DNA of 48,012 nt, from positions 1-48,012 of the forward strand of contig JBGFRR010000150.1 of NCBI GenBank assembly GCA_041695045.1, in the 5' to 3' direction. The notes beneath the pieces were generated by a model. That model did no database searches. It was not told the DNA's origin and worked only from the letters and a program-made list of their open reading frames with translations. Both the position numbers and the translations under genes were made by a program. The DNA comes from JBGFRR01 sp041695045 (GTDB lineage: Bacteria; Bacteroidota; Ignavibacteria; UBA10030). Below, in pieces: positions 33,844 through 41,634 of the stretch; within the stretch, counting starts at the first letter, position 1, and the number at the start of each line of letters is the position of its first letter.

Positions 33844-36800
33844 CTACAGCGTCAAGCTGAATCTGATTCCAAAGAAAATGTCCCGAGGATCAAGAAAGGT
33901 GAAATAGTCGAGATTAGGCATGTCAATGTATGCCTTGTCCCTCAACACTTGATCAACCCTTGACAGGTCCTCGATTTCCCAACGCCCGTTTACGTACCTC
34001 ATGAATTGCTTCGTACTTCGGACATAGTAGATATAGGTCGGATAGGGGTTCTTCTCAGAGTCTGTGGTCTCAATCCCTTTCATCGGGACTGGCTTGACTC
34101 CGGCTTTCCTGTAATCCCCGGGACGATCATTCCCCGGAATATTGATATAGGTGCCTGCAAGCTGATCCCCGATGCTCGCCGGCAGGTGCAAGGATCTCAT
34201 GTAGGCGTCGAAATCGCTGCCGTCTTTGAACCCGAAGCCATCTGAATGGAAGTACTTGAGATTGAAAACATTGCTGATATCCACAAAGACCTCAACGCCG
34301 ACACCCGCGACAGTGATCGCTTTGCTCAGGCGCAAATCGAGACCGTAGTAGTCTCTCCACTGGACGTTGTGCTCAATCTGCGACGTAGCTCCAGTAATCC
34401 CGGTCACCACAAGGGTCGCGTCCCCTCCCCCCGCCCAAGTGAAATATTCACCGGCGGAATAGCTTCCAAGGAGGCTCAACCGCCAGTCGCCCAGGAGACT
34501 CAGACCTGCGACCGCAGGTCCAAATTCGCGCGGCGTGAAAAAATCGAGATTGAGCCGCCCGTACGGTTGGGGCACGGGGCGTCGCTGATACAAGTCTCTC
34601 TCTATGTTCCGTCGCTCATATTCTCTCTGATCCGACCGTTTCGAGGAGAACTGGGCGAACCCGAATCGGCCCGCCGTCGATACCATGTAGGTGTAGTTCA
34701 CGAAACCCTGAATCCAGTCGCCACGGTTCTTCGACAAGGTCAACTCAAATCCTCGTATATCCTCGTATGAATTTGCAGTACTAACGCTGTAGCTCAGCCC
34801 GATCGAGGGATTCAGGTACCGTGTCGAGGTATGTTGCTTGGCCACGTCTTTGTAGTATCCTGCCACGCGGATCAGGTATTGATCAAAGAGGCTGTGCTCG
34901 TAGCCCAGCTCGTACGCCACCGTTTTCGGCAACGGATTACTCGGGTTCGCAAGGTACGTAAGGACATTCCCCACCAGAAACCGGCGGACAAGGAAGAGAT
35001 TCTCAGGAGTTGGCATCGAACGGAAATGCCCGTAGTTGAAGAAGAGCTTCGAATTCTCCGTCACAGGGAAGGCTACTCCTAATCGCGGACTCAATGTGAC
35101 ATTCTTGACTATCCTGGATCTCTCGCCATCAAGGACTGGATTAAACGGATCATATGCGTACCACGTTCCGCGCGGGTCGGAGTAGTCCAACCTAAGTCCC
35201 GCGTTAACGATCATCCCCGCGAATTCGAGCTTGTCTTGAACATAGACGGCGGCACGAATCGGGAATGTGTGCCACACGGAGCGGGATCGGCCCTCAGGGA
35301 GAAATGCATCGATTGAGGCATAGTTGACGTTGTTGTCCGTATAAATGAATTCAGCCCCTGCCTTCAACTGGTTGTAACGATCGAGTTGGCTCGTGAAGTC
35401 TATGCGTGCCGTGATAACCGATACTTCGCTGCTATCTCGAGAGTTACTCATTCCCACCCCCATGCGCAGACCGTTGATGCCTGTGCTTGGATGAGGCTGG
35501 AAACCGAAGGGTGATTCATCGACGTAGTAGTTGTTTCCGAATTTGTACACCCGGCTCGGATCGCGCCGCCGACCCGGATTTGTCGAGTACGACGTCGTAA
35601 ACCGGTTTACGCTCACTTCATAAAATGTAGATGGACTCAGCACATGAGTAAGCTTCCCTCCGTACATCTCGCGCTTGATTGTAGATGGAGCCCAGAAGTC
35701 AGTCGTGAATATTCGGGCGTCAATGTAGCTCACCCGATGAAGCCTCGCAGCGATGCTGCTCGGCGTGGTAAGCAGTCCCGCAAGCCCAGCATTGTTGTCA
35801 TTGGTCCCCGTCGCCTCTCCGCTCAGATATTCGAGCGTCAGCTTCAGGCCCGTTCCCAAATCGGATGTGAGCTTGAATTGTGTGTTGTAGTCCTCGTAGG
35901 CATCGCGCGAGAGGGGTATGAGGTACATGCTTCTCGTCCGTCTATGCGACATGAAAAATCGGAGATCGCCCAGCATCGAACCAACAAGAGGCACAGGACC
36001 GCCAAAACTAGCATCAACATCGTAGTCCGGCTTCTTGATGCTCAACTCCTTCCGGTGCTGCCATAAGAAAATGCGCTGCGCTGCTTCAGGAGTGAGGTCG
36101 TTATCAGGGTCGTCATCCTTCAGTGTCTTAGCTGCGAGAGCGATCCAGCCCTCGAATTCTGGATACTGGTTCTGGGTGAATTGATCCCAGGCACCGTTCT
36201 TTGTGCCAGTCCAACATACTTCCGGATCCAGGTACGGTCGAATCCAGTATGAGTTGAACGAATTCGGCGAGCTGCCAAAGTGCTTCGGGGCAGGATGACT
36301 GTAACGCCCCAGGAAACCGACGGAGTACTGATTTCGGCCTCCCTCCTTTGTTGTTACGTTCACGATCCCAGACCGGATGTTCCCGTATTCTGCGTTGAAA
36401 CCTCCCGTCTGTATCTGGATATTGTCTATGGACGTGAGGCTGATCCCCAGGTACGGCTTGTTGGTGCGTTCGTCCCTCAGATTCAGGCCGTTCAGCACGA
36501 ATGCCGTCTGATCTGCACCTCCGCCTCGGATGATCAAATCACCCGTCGTCTGGCTGACCTGAATTCCCGCTTGCAAGCCGATGACATTCGAGATCGTTCG
36601 CACAGAGGGAAGATACTCGATCTCGCGAAAGTTCAGATTCAATTGGCTTGACGAGACATCCTTCTGCACAACCGGTCGAGAGGCTACAACAAGTATCTCT
36701 TCAGTTTCGAATACGGTTTGGCTGAGGCGAAAATCGAGAGATGTGGTTTGATTGATGTTGACTCGGACGTCGGAGAGAGTAACAGGGTTGTAGCCGACCA

Positions 36801-37029
36801 TTGAGGCCCGGACGTTGTAGGTGCCAGGGGGGACATTCAAGATCACAAAATAACCTTCAAGGTTTGTTGCGGCACCTATTGTGGTTCCTTGGATAACCAC
36901 GTTCGCAGCAATCAAGGGTTCGTTTGTGCTGGCGTCAGTCGCCGTGCCCGAGATCTTTCCGGTTTGAGCAGCCAGAGATGAAAATAAAAAGAGCGTACAG
37001 AACAGAGTTCTGCTGAATGCCGACTTCAT
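33844..37029 (-). CDS. TonB-dependent receptor with CarboxypepD_reg-like domain (cassette 1, gene 1)
   Basis: A 1,061-residue outer-membrane receptor. Signal peptide to about residue 21 (LFCTLFLFSSLAAQ), CarboxypepD_reg-like domain (about 22-110: TGKISGTATDASTNEPLIAA ... GYFVILNVPPGTYNVRASMVGY), plug domain (about 115-230: EILVVASRPVVQKDVSS, IRGGGADQTAFVLNGLNLRD, IQTGGFNAEYGNIRSGIVNV), then a large 22-strand-type barrel ending in FFGIRFSLTL. ATG 37029 is preceded by AGGAG and a clear promoter; in-frame codons farther upstream are intergenic. Such receptors import oligosaccharides or other large ligands using TonB energy. There is no SusD next to it. It is paralogous to 43834-46977. Confidence 0.92.
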   Translation of the reverse strand: MKSAFSRTLFCTLFLFSSLAAQTGKISGTATDASTNEPLIAANVVIQGTTIGAATNLEGYFVILNVPPGTYNVRASMVGYNPVTLSDVRVNINQTTSLDFRLSQTVFETEEILVVASRPVVQKDVSSSQLNLNFREIEYLPSVRTISNVIGLQAGIQVSQTTGDLIIRGGGADQTAFVLNGLNLRDERTNKPYLGISLTSIDNIQIQTGGFNAEYGNIRSGIVNVTTKEGGRNQYSVGFLGRYSHPAPKHFGSSPNSFNSYWIRPYLDPEVCWTGTKNGAWDQFTQNQYPEFEGWIALAAKTLKDDDPDNDLTPEAAQRIFLWQHRKELSIKKPDYDVDASFGGPVPLVGSMLGDLRFFMSHRRTRSMYLIPLSRDAYEDYNTQFKLTSDLGTGLKLTLEYLSGEATGTNDNNAGLAGLLTTPSSIAARLHRVSYIDARIFTTDFWAPSTIKREMYGGKLTHVLSPSTFYEVSVNRFTTSYSTNPGRRRDPSRVYKFGNNYYVDESPFGFQPHPSTGINGLRMGVGMSNSRDSSEVSVITARIDFTSQLDRYNQLKAGAEFIYTDNNVNYASIDAFLPEGRSRSVWHTFPIRAAVYVQDKLEFAGMIVNAGLRLDYSDPRGTWYAYDPFNPVLDGERSRIVKNVTLSPRLGVAFPVTENSKLFFNYGHFRSMPTPENLFLVRRFLVGNVLTYLANPSNPLPKTVAYELGYEHSLFDQYLIRVAGYYKDVAKQHTSTRYLNPSIGLSYSVSTANSYEDIRGFELTLSKNRGDWIQGFVNYTYMVSTAGRFGFAQFSSKRSDQREYERRNIERDLYQRRPVPQPYGRLNLDFFTPREFGPAVAGLSLLGDWRLSLLGSYSAGEYFTWAGGGDATLVVTGITGATSQIEHNVQWRDYYGLDLRLSKAITVAGVGVEVFVDISNVFNLKYFHSDGFGFKDGSDFDAYMRSLHLPASIGDQLAGTYINIPGNDRPGDYRKAGVKPVPMKGIETTDSEKNPYPTYIYYVRSTKQFMRYVNGRWEIEDLSRVDQVLRDKAYIDMPNLDYFTFLDPRDIFFGIRFSLTL

Positions 37030-37186
37030 GGCTTGGGTACTCCTAAAACGAAAATTGTTGAGATGGGAACTGCGCGCAATATGTCGTAGCGGGAGGGCAT
37101 CGCGGGTCAATAGCATTGTTAAGGGGAGTGCAACCCGGTTTTCTGAGGCAAGCCGCCCAGCGCCGAAGGATTCGGCCTTGCGATGG

Positions 37187-37215
37187 AGTATAGGAAAACT
37201 TGAGCTGTTTGTCAA
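37187..37215 (-). promoter_or_regulatory. Sigma70-type promoter of cassette 1
   Basis: On the minus strand: perfect -35 TTGACA (37215-37210), 17-bp spacer, -10 TATACT (37192-37187; 5/6). Predicted start near 37180 leaves a 5' UTR of about 150 bases. That UTR opens with the perfect hairpin GCCGAA-TCC-TTCGGC (37162-37176). It drives the TonB receptor gene and probably the four genes behind it. The promoter lies 85 bp from the end of the 689-bp repeat. Confidence 0.75.
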
Positions 37216-37299
37216 GCGTTGACCCTTGTGATTTTTGGGGGTGTAGTAACTCTTTAGAAATGTCAGCAGCTCTAGCGCCACTTGCATCTGCCGCTGTGA

Positions 37300-37661
37300 T
37301 TCCGCATTGCACTATCTCCGAACCGAGCTTGAACATCCCGGTCGCTGGTCAGTTCCTTCGTCAGCCTCACCCGCACCTTCTTCAACTCCTCTATCGACTT
37401 ACCAGGTCCTTCCTCGGCGCTCACACACGTATACTCGATCTGCCCTGCGCCGATCTCTCGATTCTCAAAGAACATCTCCTCTACAACTTCTAACACCCCG
37501 CGACTCTCTCGCGGACTAAACTCTGCGCCAAAGGCGCATGAGCCTCTGGCTCAAAACTCCCGCTCTAATCGACCTACAAACTCATGCTCTCGCGTTTTCT
37601 TCCTCAGTCGGTTGTACTCCGCTTGTCGATGGACCGACTTCCATCGGGTCGTTATCTGCAT
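37300..37661 (-). pseudogene. Truncated, interrupted DUF1670-like gene (copy 2)
   Basis: Same start (ATG at 37661, GGAGG before it), same in-frame TGA and same double hairpin as copy 1, but homology ends abruptly at 37300, inside FGDSAMR. Beyond that the frame runs into unrelated bases and stops at 37272. The HTH-encoding part is therefore missing and the gene is dead. Because copy 1 carries the natural continuation, this copy was made from it (or from a common source) after the hairpin inserted. Confidence 0.6.
37518..37559. repeat. Double-hairpin insertion with 6-bp flanking repeats (copy 2)
   Basis: Same two 15-nt hairpins (37524-37538 and 37539-37553) and AAACTC flanks as copy 1, carried within the 689-bp repeat. 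Confidence 0.7.
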
Positions 37662-37751
37662 TCGTCCTCCTATGTTTGTGTTCTTGCTCCGAGCTGAAGA
37701 AGATAACCTTCCTCATCCCTTTCTGCAAGAAAAGTGGGAGGACAAATGTCC

Positions 37752-39125
37752 TTATTTCATCAGAATCATCTTGTTCGCTTGCCGATAACTGCCGGACGTC
37801 AGGACATAGATGTATGTTCCCGATGGCAAGCCCGACGCATCGAAGGTGGTGGAGTACGACCCGGCATCCAGGTGCTCGTTCACCAGCACTCTCACCTCAC
37901 GTCCCATAACATCGTACACCCTCAAGGTCGTCAGACCAGCGGCCGGCAGTTCAAACCTGATCGTGGTGGACGGGTTGAAGGGGTTCGGGTAGTTCTGGGA
38001 AAGCTTATAACCGGTCGGGATCACCGACGGATCGCGCGCAACGCTGACACCTAAGTTCTTGATGAAACGCACAACGGCGGGCATTGCAGGCACATCGAAA
38101 TGACCGACATAGACTGTGTCGCCGGTAGGGCTGAAAGCTATCCCTCTCGGCAAGGGACCTCCGGTTGACGTATCCCACACACTCACTGTAAAGCTGTCAA
38201 CGATGGCTTTTGTTGCAGGATTATATGCGTAGAAACTGTTTGGAAAGTACCGGCGATCTATCCGTCTCCTGTCGTTACTGAACCAGATGTAGCCAGTGGT
38301 CGGATGGATTGCGATACATTCTACAGAGGCACCGAGGAAGAGGCTGTCCGTCAAAGTATAAGGTCCAATTGATCCGGTGCTTGAGAAGTACACGTAGGTC
38401 TTCCGGTCGGTGAAACGCGGCAAATAAATTGTATTTCCATCCCGCGAAACAGCGATCGCCCGTCCGATAGCAGGAACGGACCTTGCGAACTGCGTACCTT
38501 CGGTTCCATCGGGATTCAAGATCATTCCCGGGGTTCCGCCAAGTACCGAAGCCATATAGTACTCTCCGTCTCGATTAATTGCCACGGAAGCAACGTTGTT
38601 TTGAAGAACCGGCCCTGCAGGTGTTGGACTCAGAAGAACTCTTCGAACACCCCGACCAGTCCTGTAGTCGACCTCCCACATCAACGGCCCTGGCTTGTAT
38701 GCAAGTGTTCCCCAAACGGCCACGAAATTGCCGTTGGCAGGATTGATGTTTGCTCCCGTCGCAAATCCTCGAATGAGCGTGTCGGTAACCGTCACTCCTG
38801 TAGGTGTGGGGCCCGTAAGAATTCTGATCGGCGAAAAAGTCGCTGGAGTGCCATCGGGATTGAAAACCAAGATTGGAAAGAGTCTCCTCTTCCCGCCTTC
38901 AGGCGTATCGATGGAGTCTCGCGTCGTGTTCTCCAATCGGGTCTGAATCCACACTTTACCCGCTGGGTCGACGCCGATGCCATTGTTAATGATGCCTCCA
39001 ATCAACTTGTAATAGGTGCTATCCGGCGGAAATGGTCCCGCGTATCCATAGTTCATCCTTACCTGTCCAACGGTGATGGACATGACAGCCACGAGGATGA
39101 GGGAAATCCAAACTAACCTTCTCAT
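37752..39125 (-). CDS. Secreted beta-propeller protein with T9SS tail (cassette 2, gene 5)
   Basis: A 457-residue paralogue of 27866-29215. Signal peptide MRRLVWISLILVAVMSI ending near VGQ, then propeller blades (GIGVDPAGKVWIQT, INPANGNFVAVWG, VAINRDGEYYMAS, AIAVSRDGNTIYLP, IAIHPTTGYIWFS, GIAFSPTGDTVYVG) and the T9SS type A sorting domain. AAGGAG with 6-nt spacing supports ATG 39125; the longer open frame overlaps the previous gene. Only the C-terminal 78 codons are identical to the cassette 1 copy; the blades are clearly diverged. Likely exported by T9SS and held at the surface, binding an unknown ligand. TAAGGACATT follows the frame, as in two other genes of this block. Confidence 0.85.
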   Translation of the reverse strand: MRRLVWISLILVAVMSITVGQVRMNYGYAGPFPPDSTYYKLIGGIINNGIGVDPAGKVWIQTRLENTTRDSIDTPEGGKRRLFPILVFNPDGTPATFSPIRILTGPTPTGVTVTDTLIRGFATGANINPANGNFVAVWGTLAYKPGPLMWEVDYRTGRGVRRVLLSPTPAGPVLQNNVASVAINRDGEYYMASVLGGTPGMILNPDGTEGTQFARSVPAIGRAIAVSRDGNTIYLPRFTDRKTYVYFSSTGSIGPYTLTDSLFLGASVECIAIHPTTGYIWFSNDRRRIDRRYFPNSFYAYNPATKAIVDSFTVSVWDTSTGGPLPRGIAFSPTGDTVYVGHFDVPAMPAVVRFIKNLGVSVARDPSVIPTGYKLSQNYPNPFNPSTTIRFELPAAGLTTLRVYDVMGREVRVLVNEHLDAGSYSTTFDASGLPSGTYIYVLTSGSYRQANKMILMK

Positions 39126-39226
39126 GGTGGTCTCCTTAAGATTTGGTGAAGTGAGGGAAATGAGGTGAATTGTAGTACAAGATGATGGTCCGTCCCTCCT
39201 CATGTTTTGAAGAAGTCGGCTGGGAT

Positions 39227-39245
39227 GGCTTGCGGTGGCAAAGCC
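39227..39245. other. Intergenic hairpin between cassette 2 genes 4 and 5
   Basis: GGCTT plus GC pair with GC plus AAGCC around CACC/GGTG, with one bulged base, in the 128-bp gap before the propeller gene. It occupies the same gene junction as the larger hairpin at 29305-29345 but has a different sequence. Confidence 0.35.
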
Positions 39246-39253
39246 TCTCCCGT

Positions 39254-40462
39254 TCATCGTGCGTAGTATGGAGCGCTTTCTTTTCGCCAAGCGACGTTCA
39301 GTAGTCCACCGGATTGCGTCGAAGCATACAGAGCTTTGTCAGTTCCGGCTGCAAGCGAGAGTGTGCCGGTACTAAAGAGTTGAGTATACGCTGTGTAGGG
39401 CGTTGAAATGCGTCTGGATGGATCAACGACAATCATCGAACGGGGTGAGTTTGCTCCGATGTAAAAAAACCCATCCGATGAAACGGCGAGGGACGTCGGC
39501 ACGATAGTTTGGCCAGGGAACGCCGCGGAAAGATTCACATAGACCTCCGGAGTTCCTAAGTTCTCCCCAGAGATTGTCGCACGCCACAATTGGGCATCCG
39601 TTCCCGTTATCGAAGCGAAGTACAAGAAACCACTGAACACGCGAACTGCGCGTACGTTGCCGGTAAAGGGAAATGCCTTGGTTGTACGGTCCTGCTTTAC
39701 AAGGTAAATGTTTCTGTTATTGCCGACCACCCACAAGTTTTCGTTTTGATCAAAGTCGAGGTCGGTTGCAAACACACCGACGGGAAATGTTGTCCAAAGT
39801 GCTGCCGGGCTGCCACCTCCCGGAATGAAGCGATGAACCGCCCGAATACTACGTGTAGCGTAGAGATGACCACCCGGACCTAACCGGAGGGAATTCCATT
39901 GCGGTATGCCAGGGGTTTCGGGAGCGTACTCGGTGCGTTGTCCCGCTGGTGTGAATCGATAGATGCGAGCATTTGCTCCCTCAGGCTTTATGGAAACGTA
40001 AACATTTCCTCTTCCATCCGTTGCAAGCGCCCCCGCAGCTTCTGTCGGTCCGAGCCTGCCAAACGAAGCCATCGCCGGAAAGAGCGTATACCTAACTGAG
40101 TTGCTGAAAAGCTCAGCCCGAAAAACACCTACCTTGATTTCGATGTTGGAGCCGGTCACCAGAGGCGAGAGCAACCTGATTTGCGTCGCCGTTGACGACA
40201 GAAGTGATGCCGGAGCCCCTCCAATGTACACCGTGTTCTCCGTGACGACATCTGAAAAGTTTGTCCCAGAAATCACCAGTGTATCCACCGCCGCCAACGC
40301 TCCCCCGGCCGGAGCAACGCCGGTAATCGTCGGGTTCGGTCGAGGCGTGATAATGTACGACTCCCACAAGCTGCCCACCTTATCATTCTCGCACCCGGAC
40401 CAGAGTGCCGCTCCGAGCAGAAGCAGGGATAACCACCATCGTATGCTTGTTTTCATTGTCAT
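39254..40462 (-). CDS. IPT/TIG-domain propeller lipoprotein (cassette 2, gene 4)
   Basis: A 402-residue paralogue of 29372-30628. From ATG 40462 (or 40456) the signal is KTSIRWWLSLLLLGAALWSGC, with lipobox Cys near residue 23. An ATG at 40525 would make an implausibly long leader. IPT/TIG domain: PTITGVAPAGGALAAVDTLV ... GTNFSDVVTENTVYIGG. The propeller follows, with ALATDGRGNVYVSI, LRLGPGGHLYATR, DLDFDQNENLWVVG and LAVSSDGFFYIGA. It lies between the PorV-like gene and the T9SS propeller gene, as in cassette 1. A surface ligand-binding role is inferred; no catalytic residues are recognised. Confidence 0.85.
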   Translation of the reverse strand: MTMKTSIRWWLSLLLLGAALWSGCENDKVGSLWESYIITPRPNPTITGVAPAGGALAAVDTLVISGTNFSDVVTENTVYIGGAPASLLSSTATQIRLLSPLVTGSNIEIKVGVFRAELFSNSVRYTLFPAMASFGRLGPTEAAGALATDGRGNVYVSIKPEGANARIYRFTPAGQRTEYAPETPGIPQWNSLRLGPGGHLYATRSIRAVHRFIPGGGSPAALWTTFPVGVFATDLDFDQNENLWVVGNNRNIYLVKQDRTTKAFPFTGNVRAVRVFSGFLYFASITGTDAQLWRATISGENLGTPEVYVNLSAAFPGQTIVPTSLAVSSDGFFYIGANSPRSMIVVDPSRRISTPYTAYTQLFSTGTLSLAAGTDKALYASTQSGGLLNVAWRKESAPYYAR

Positions 40463-40527
40463 TCTGGGTGTAAAGTTTTGTAAAGAACTATGCAAACCTT
40501 CTTTCGAAGGTTTTAAGACAGCCATCG

Positions 40528-41598
40528 TTAAAACCCGACTCTCAACGACAGCCTCTGGACATTGTTGAAGACCCCGAAGGGCGTATACGCATAATCGACA
40601 CCAAGGAGTGCTCCCGCCATGCGTGTTTTCAGTCCCAAGCCGTATGAGATGCTGTGTTCGTCCGTCGGACTCACATACCCCACTCGGAATGCCACAACGT
40701 CCATAAAGGAATACTCAGCACCAATCTTGATCTGCTCAGGAAAGTCGCGTGGATGTTCTGCATCCACAGCAAGGAGAAGTGATTGTTCGCTCGGATCCAT
40801 CTCGAAGAGATCCATCATATTCATCGAAAGCCCGATGCGAAACGTCAGCGGCAACTGGAAACTTTCCTTCTCGTACTTGACCTCTTTCGAAAAGTTTCTC
40901 ACGCTCATCCCGAAGGCAAGACTCTTGTAACCGGTGAAGTAGAGAACGCCGAAGTCCCACGCGACGACGTCGAGAGAACTCTTCACTTCCCGAACGACCT
41001 CGTAGCCGGTGTCTTCTCTATTGGGGTTCTTCACGTATTTGACTTCAACGATGCCCGTTCCCAAGTCTTGATTCACCAGTTTCATGTTCCCGCCGACCGA
41101 AAACCGGTCGGTAAGCGCGCTTGCATACCCAAGGCCCACGGCATAGGCGGTCGGTTTGAACATACCGACATCGAGGTAGCCTTGAGGATTGTTAGCTAAG
41201 ATCGTCGCCTCGATTTCGCCATAGTTGACCATCTGAACGGTGAAACCGAGTACACCATAATCCCCGTGCCAGGGACTGAACGCGGCAGCGACGTACGTGT
41301 GTTTGATATCGGCGATCCAATTCACTTGGCCGACCGAGGCGTCGGCAAAACCGCCAAGCCGGGCCATACCGGCTGGGTTGTACAGCATCGAAACGGCATT
41401 GGCTTCACCCGCCGTAAACGCGTCCGCAAGCGCAGCCTGCCTCGCACTCAAGCCGACGCTCAAAAATTTCATACCGGCCTGGGCTAACTTCTGGTTTGTC
41501 CGCTGCGCAGAGGCTGTGGAGGCAACGACCATCGCCAGCACCAGCCATGCTGCGATCCGTCTTCTCTTCGTACTGTGTTGGTTCATGGTGATACCCAT
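40528..41598 (-). CDS. PorV/PorQ-family outer-membrane protein (cassette 2, gene 3)
   Basis: A 356-residue paralogue of 30638-31681. Signal peptide RRRIAAWLVLAMVVAS ending at SAQ (about residue 32), then KLAQAGMKFLSVGLSARQAALADAFTA, MLYNPAGMARL and barrel strands to VQRLSLRVGF. The start is uncertain: ATG at 41598 or at 41586, because a 20-bp tandem duplication has copied the start region. No strong Shine-Dalgarno is visible for either, so translation may depend on coupling to the preceding gene. In the T9SS the PorV protein escorts cargo; this copy may serve the two cargo-like proteins of its cassette, or form a pore for the ligand. Confidence 0.88.
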   Translation of the reverse strand: MGITMNQHSTKRRRIAAWLVLAMVVASTASAQRTNQKLAQAGMKFLSVGLSARQAALADAFTAGEANAVSMLYNPAGMARLGGFADASVGQVNWIADIKHTYVAAAFSPWHGDYGVLGFTVQMVNYGEIEATILANNPQGYLDVGMFKPTAYAVGLGYASALTDRFSVGGNMKLVNQDLGTGIVEVKYVKNPNREDTGYEVVREVKSSLDVVAWDFGVLYFTGYKSLAFGMSVRNFSKEVKYEKESFQLPLTFRIGLSMNMMDLFEMDPSEQSLLLAVDAEHPRDFPEQIKIGAEYSFMDVVAFRVGYVSPTDEHSISYGLGLKTRMAGALLGVDYAYTPFGVFNNVQRLSLRVGF

Positions 41599-41613
41599 TG
41601 GTTCATGGTGATA
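41578..41613. repeat. Tandem duplication of the PorV-like start region
   Basis: TTGGTTCATGGTGATA occurs at 41578-41593 and 41598-41613, a 20-bp period. On the minus strand each copy contains an ATG followed by AACCAA. The upstream ATG (41606) opens a seven-codon ORF whose TGA overlaps the ATG at 41586, while the ATG at 41598 reads in frame into the barrel gene. Confidence 0.85.
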
Positions 41614-41634
41614 TCCGTAAAATGCATATCCGTC

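Larger units (their letters stand above)
37300..37988. repeat. 689-bp perfect direct repeat, copy 2
   Basis: Identical to 27414-28102, same orientation, offset 9,886 bp. Its right boundary falls at the first proline codon of the NYPNPFNP motif of the cassette 2 propeller gene; its left boundary cuts the DUF1670-like pseudogene 85 bp from the cassette 1 promoter. Recombination between the two copies would delete or duplicate the whole of cassette 1. Confidence 0.95.

Noticed and set aside
27257..37988. Insertion sequence or composite transposon around cassette 1
   Set aside because: No transposase, terminal inverted repeats or target duplication found around the 689-bp repeats; the repeat carries only a broken DUF1670-like gene. 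Gene conversion or tandem duplication explains it better.
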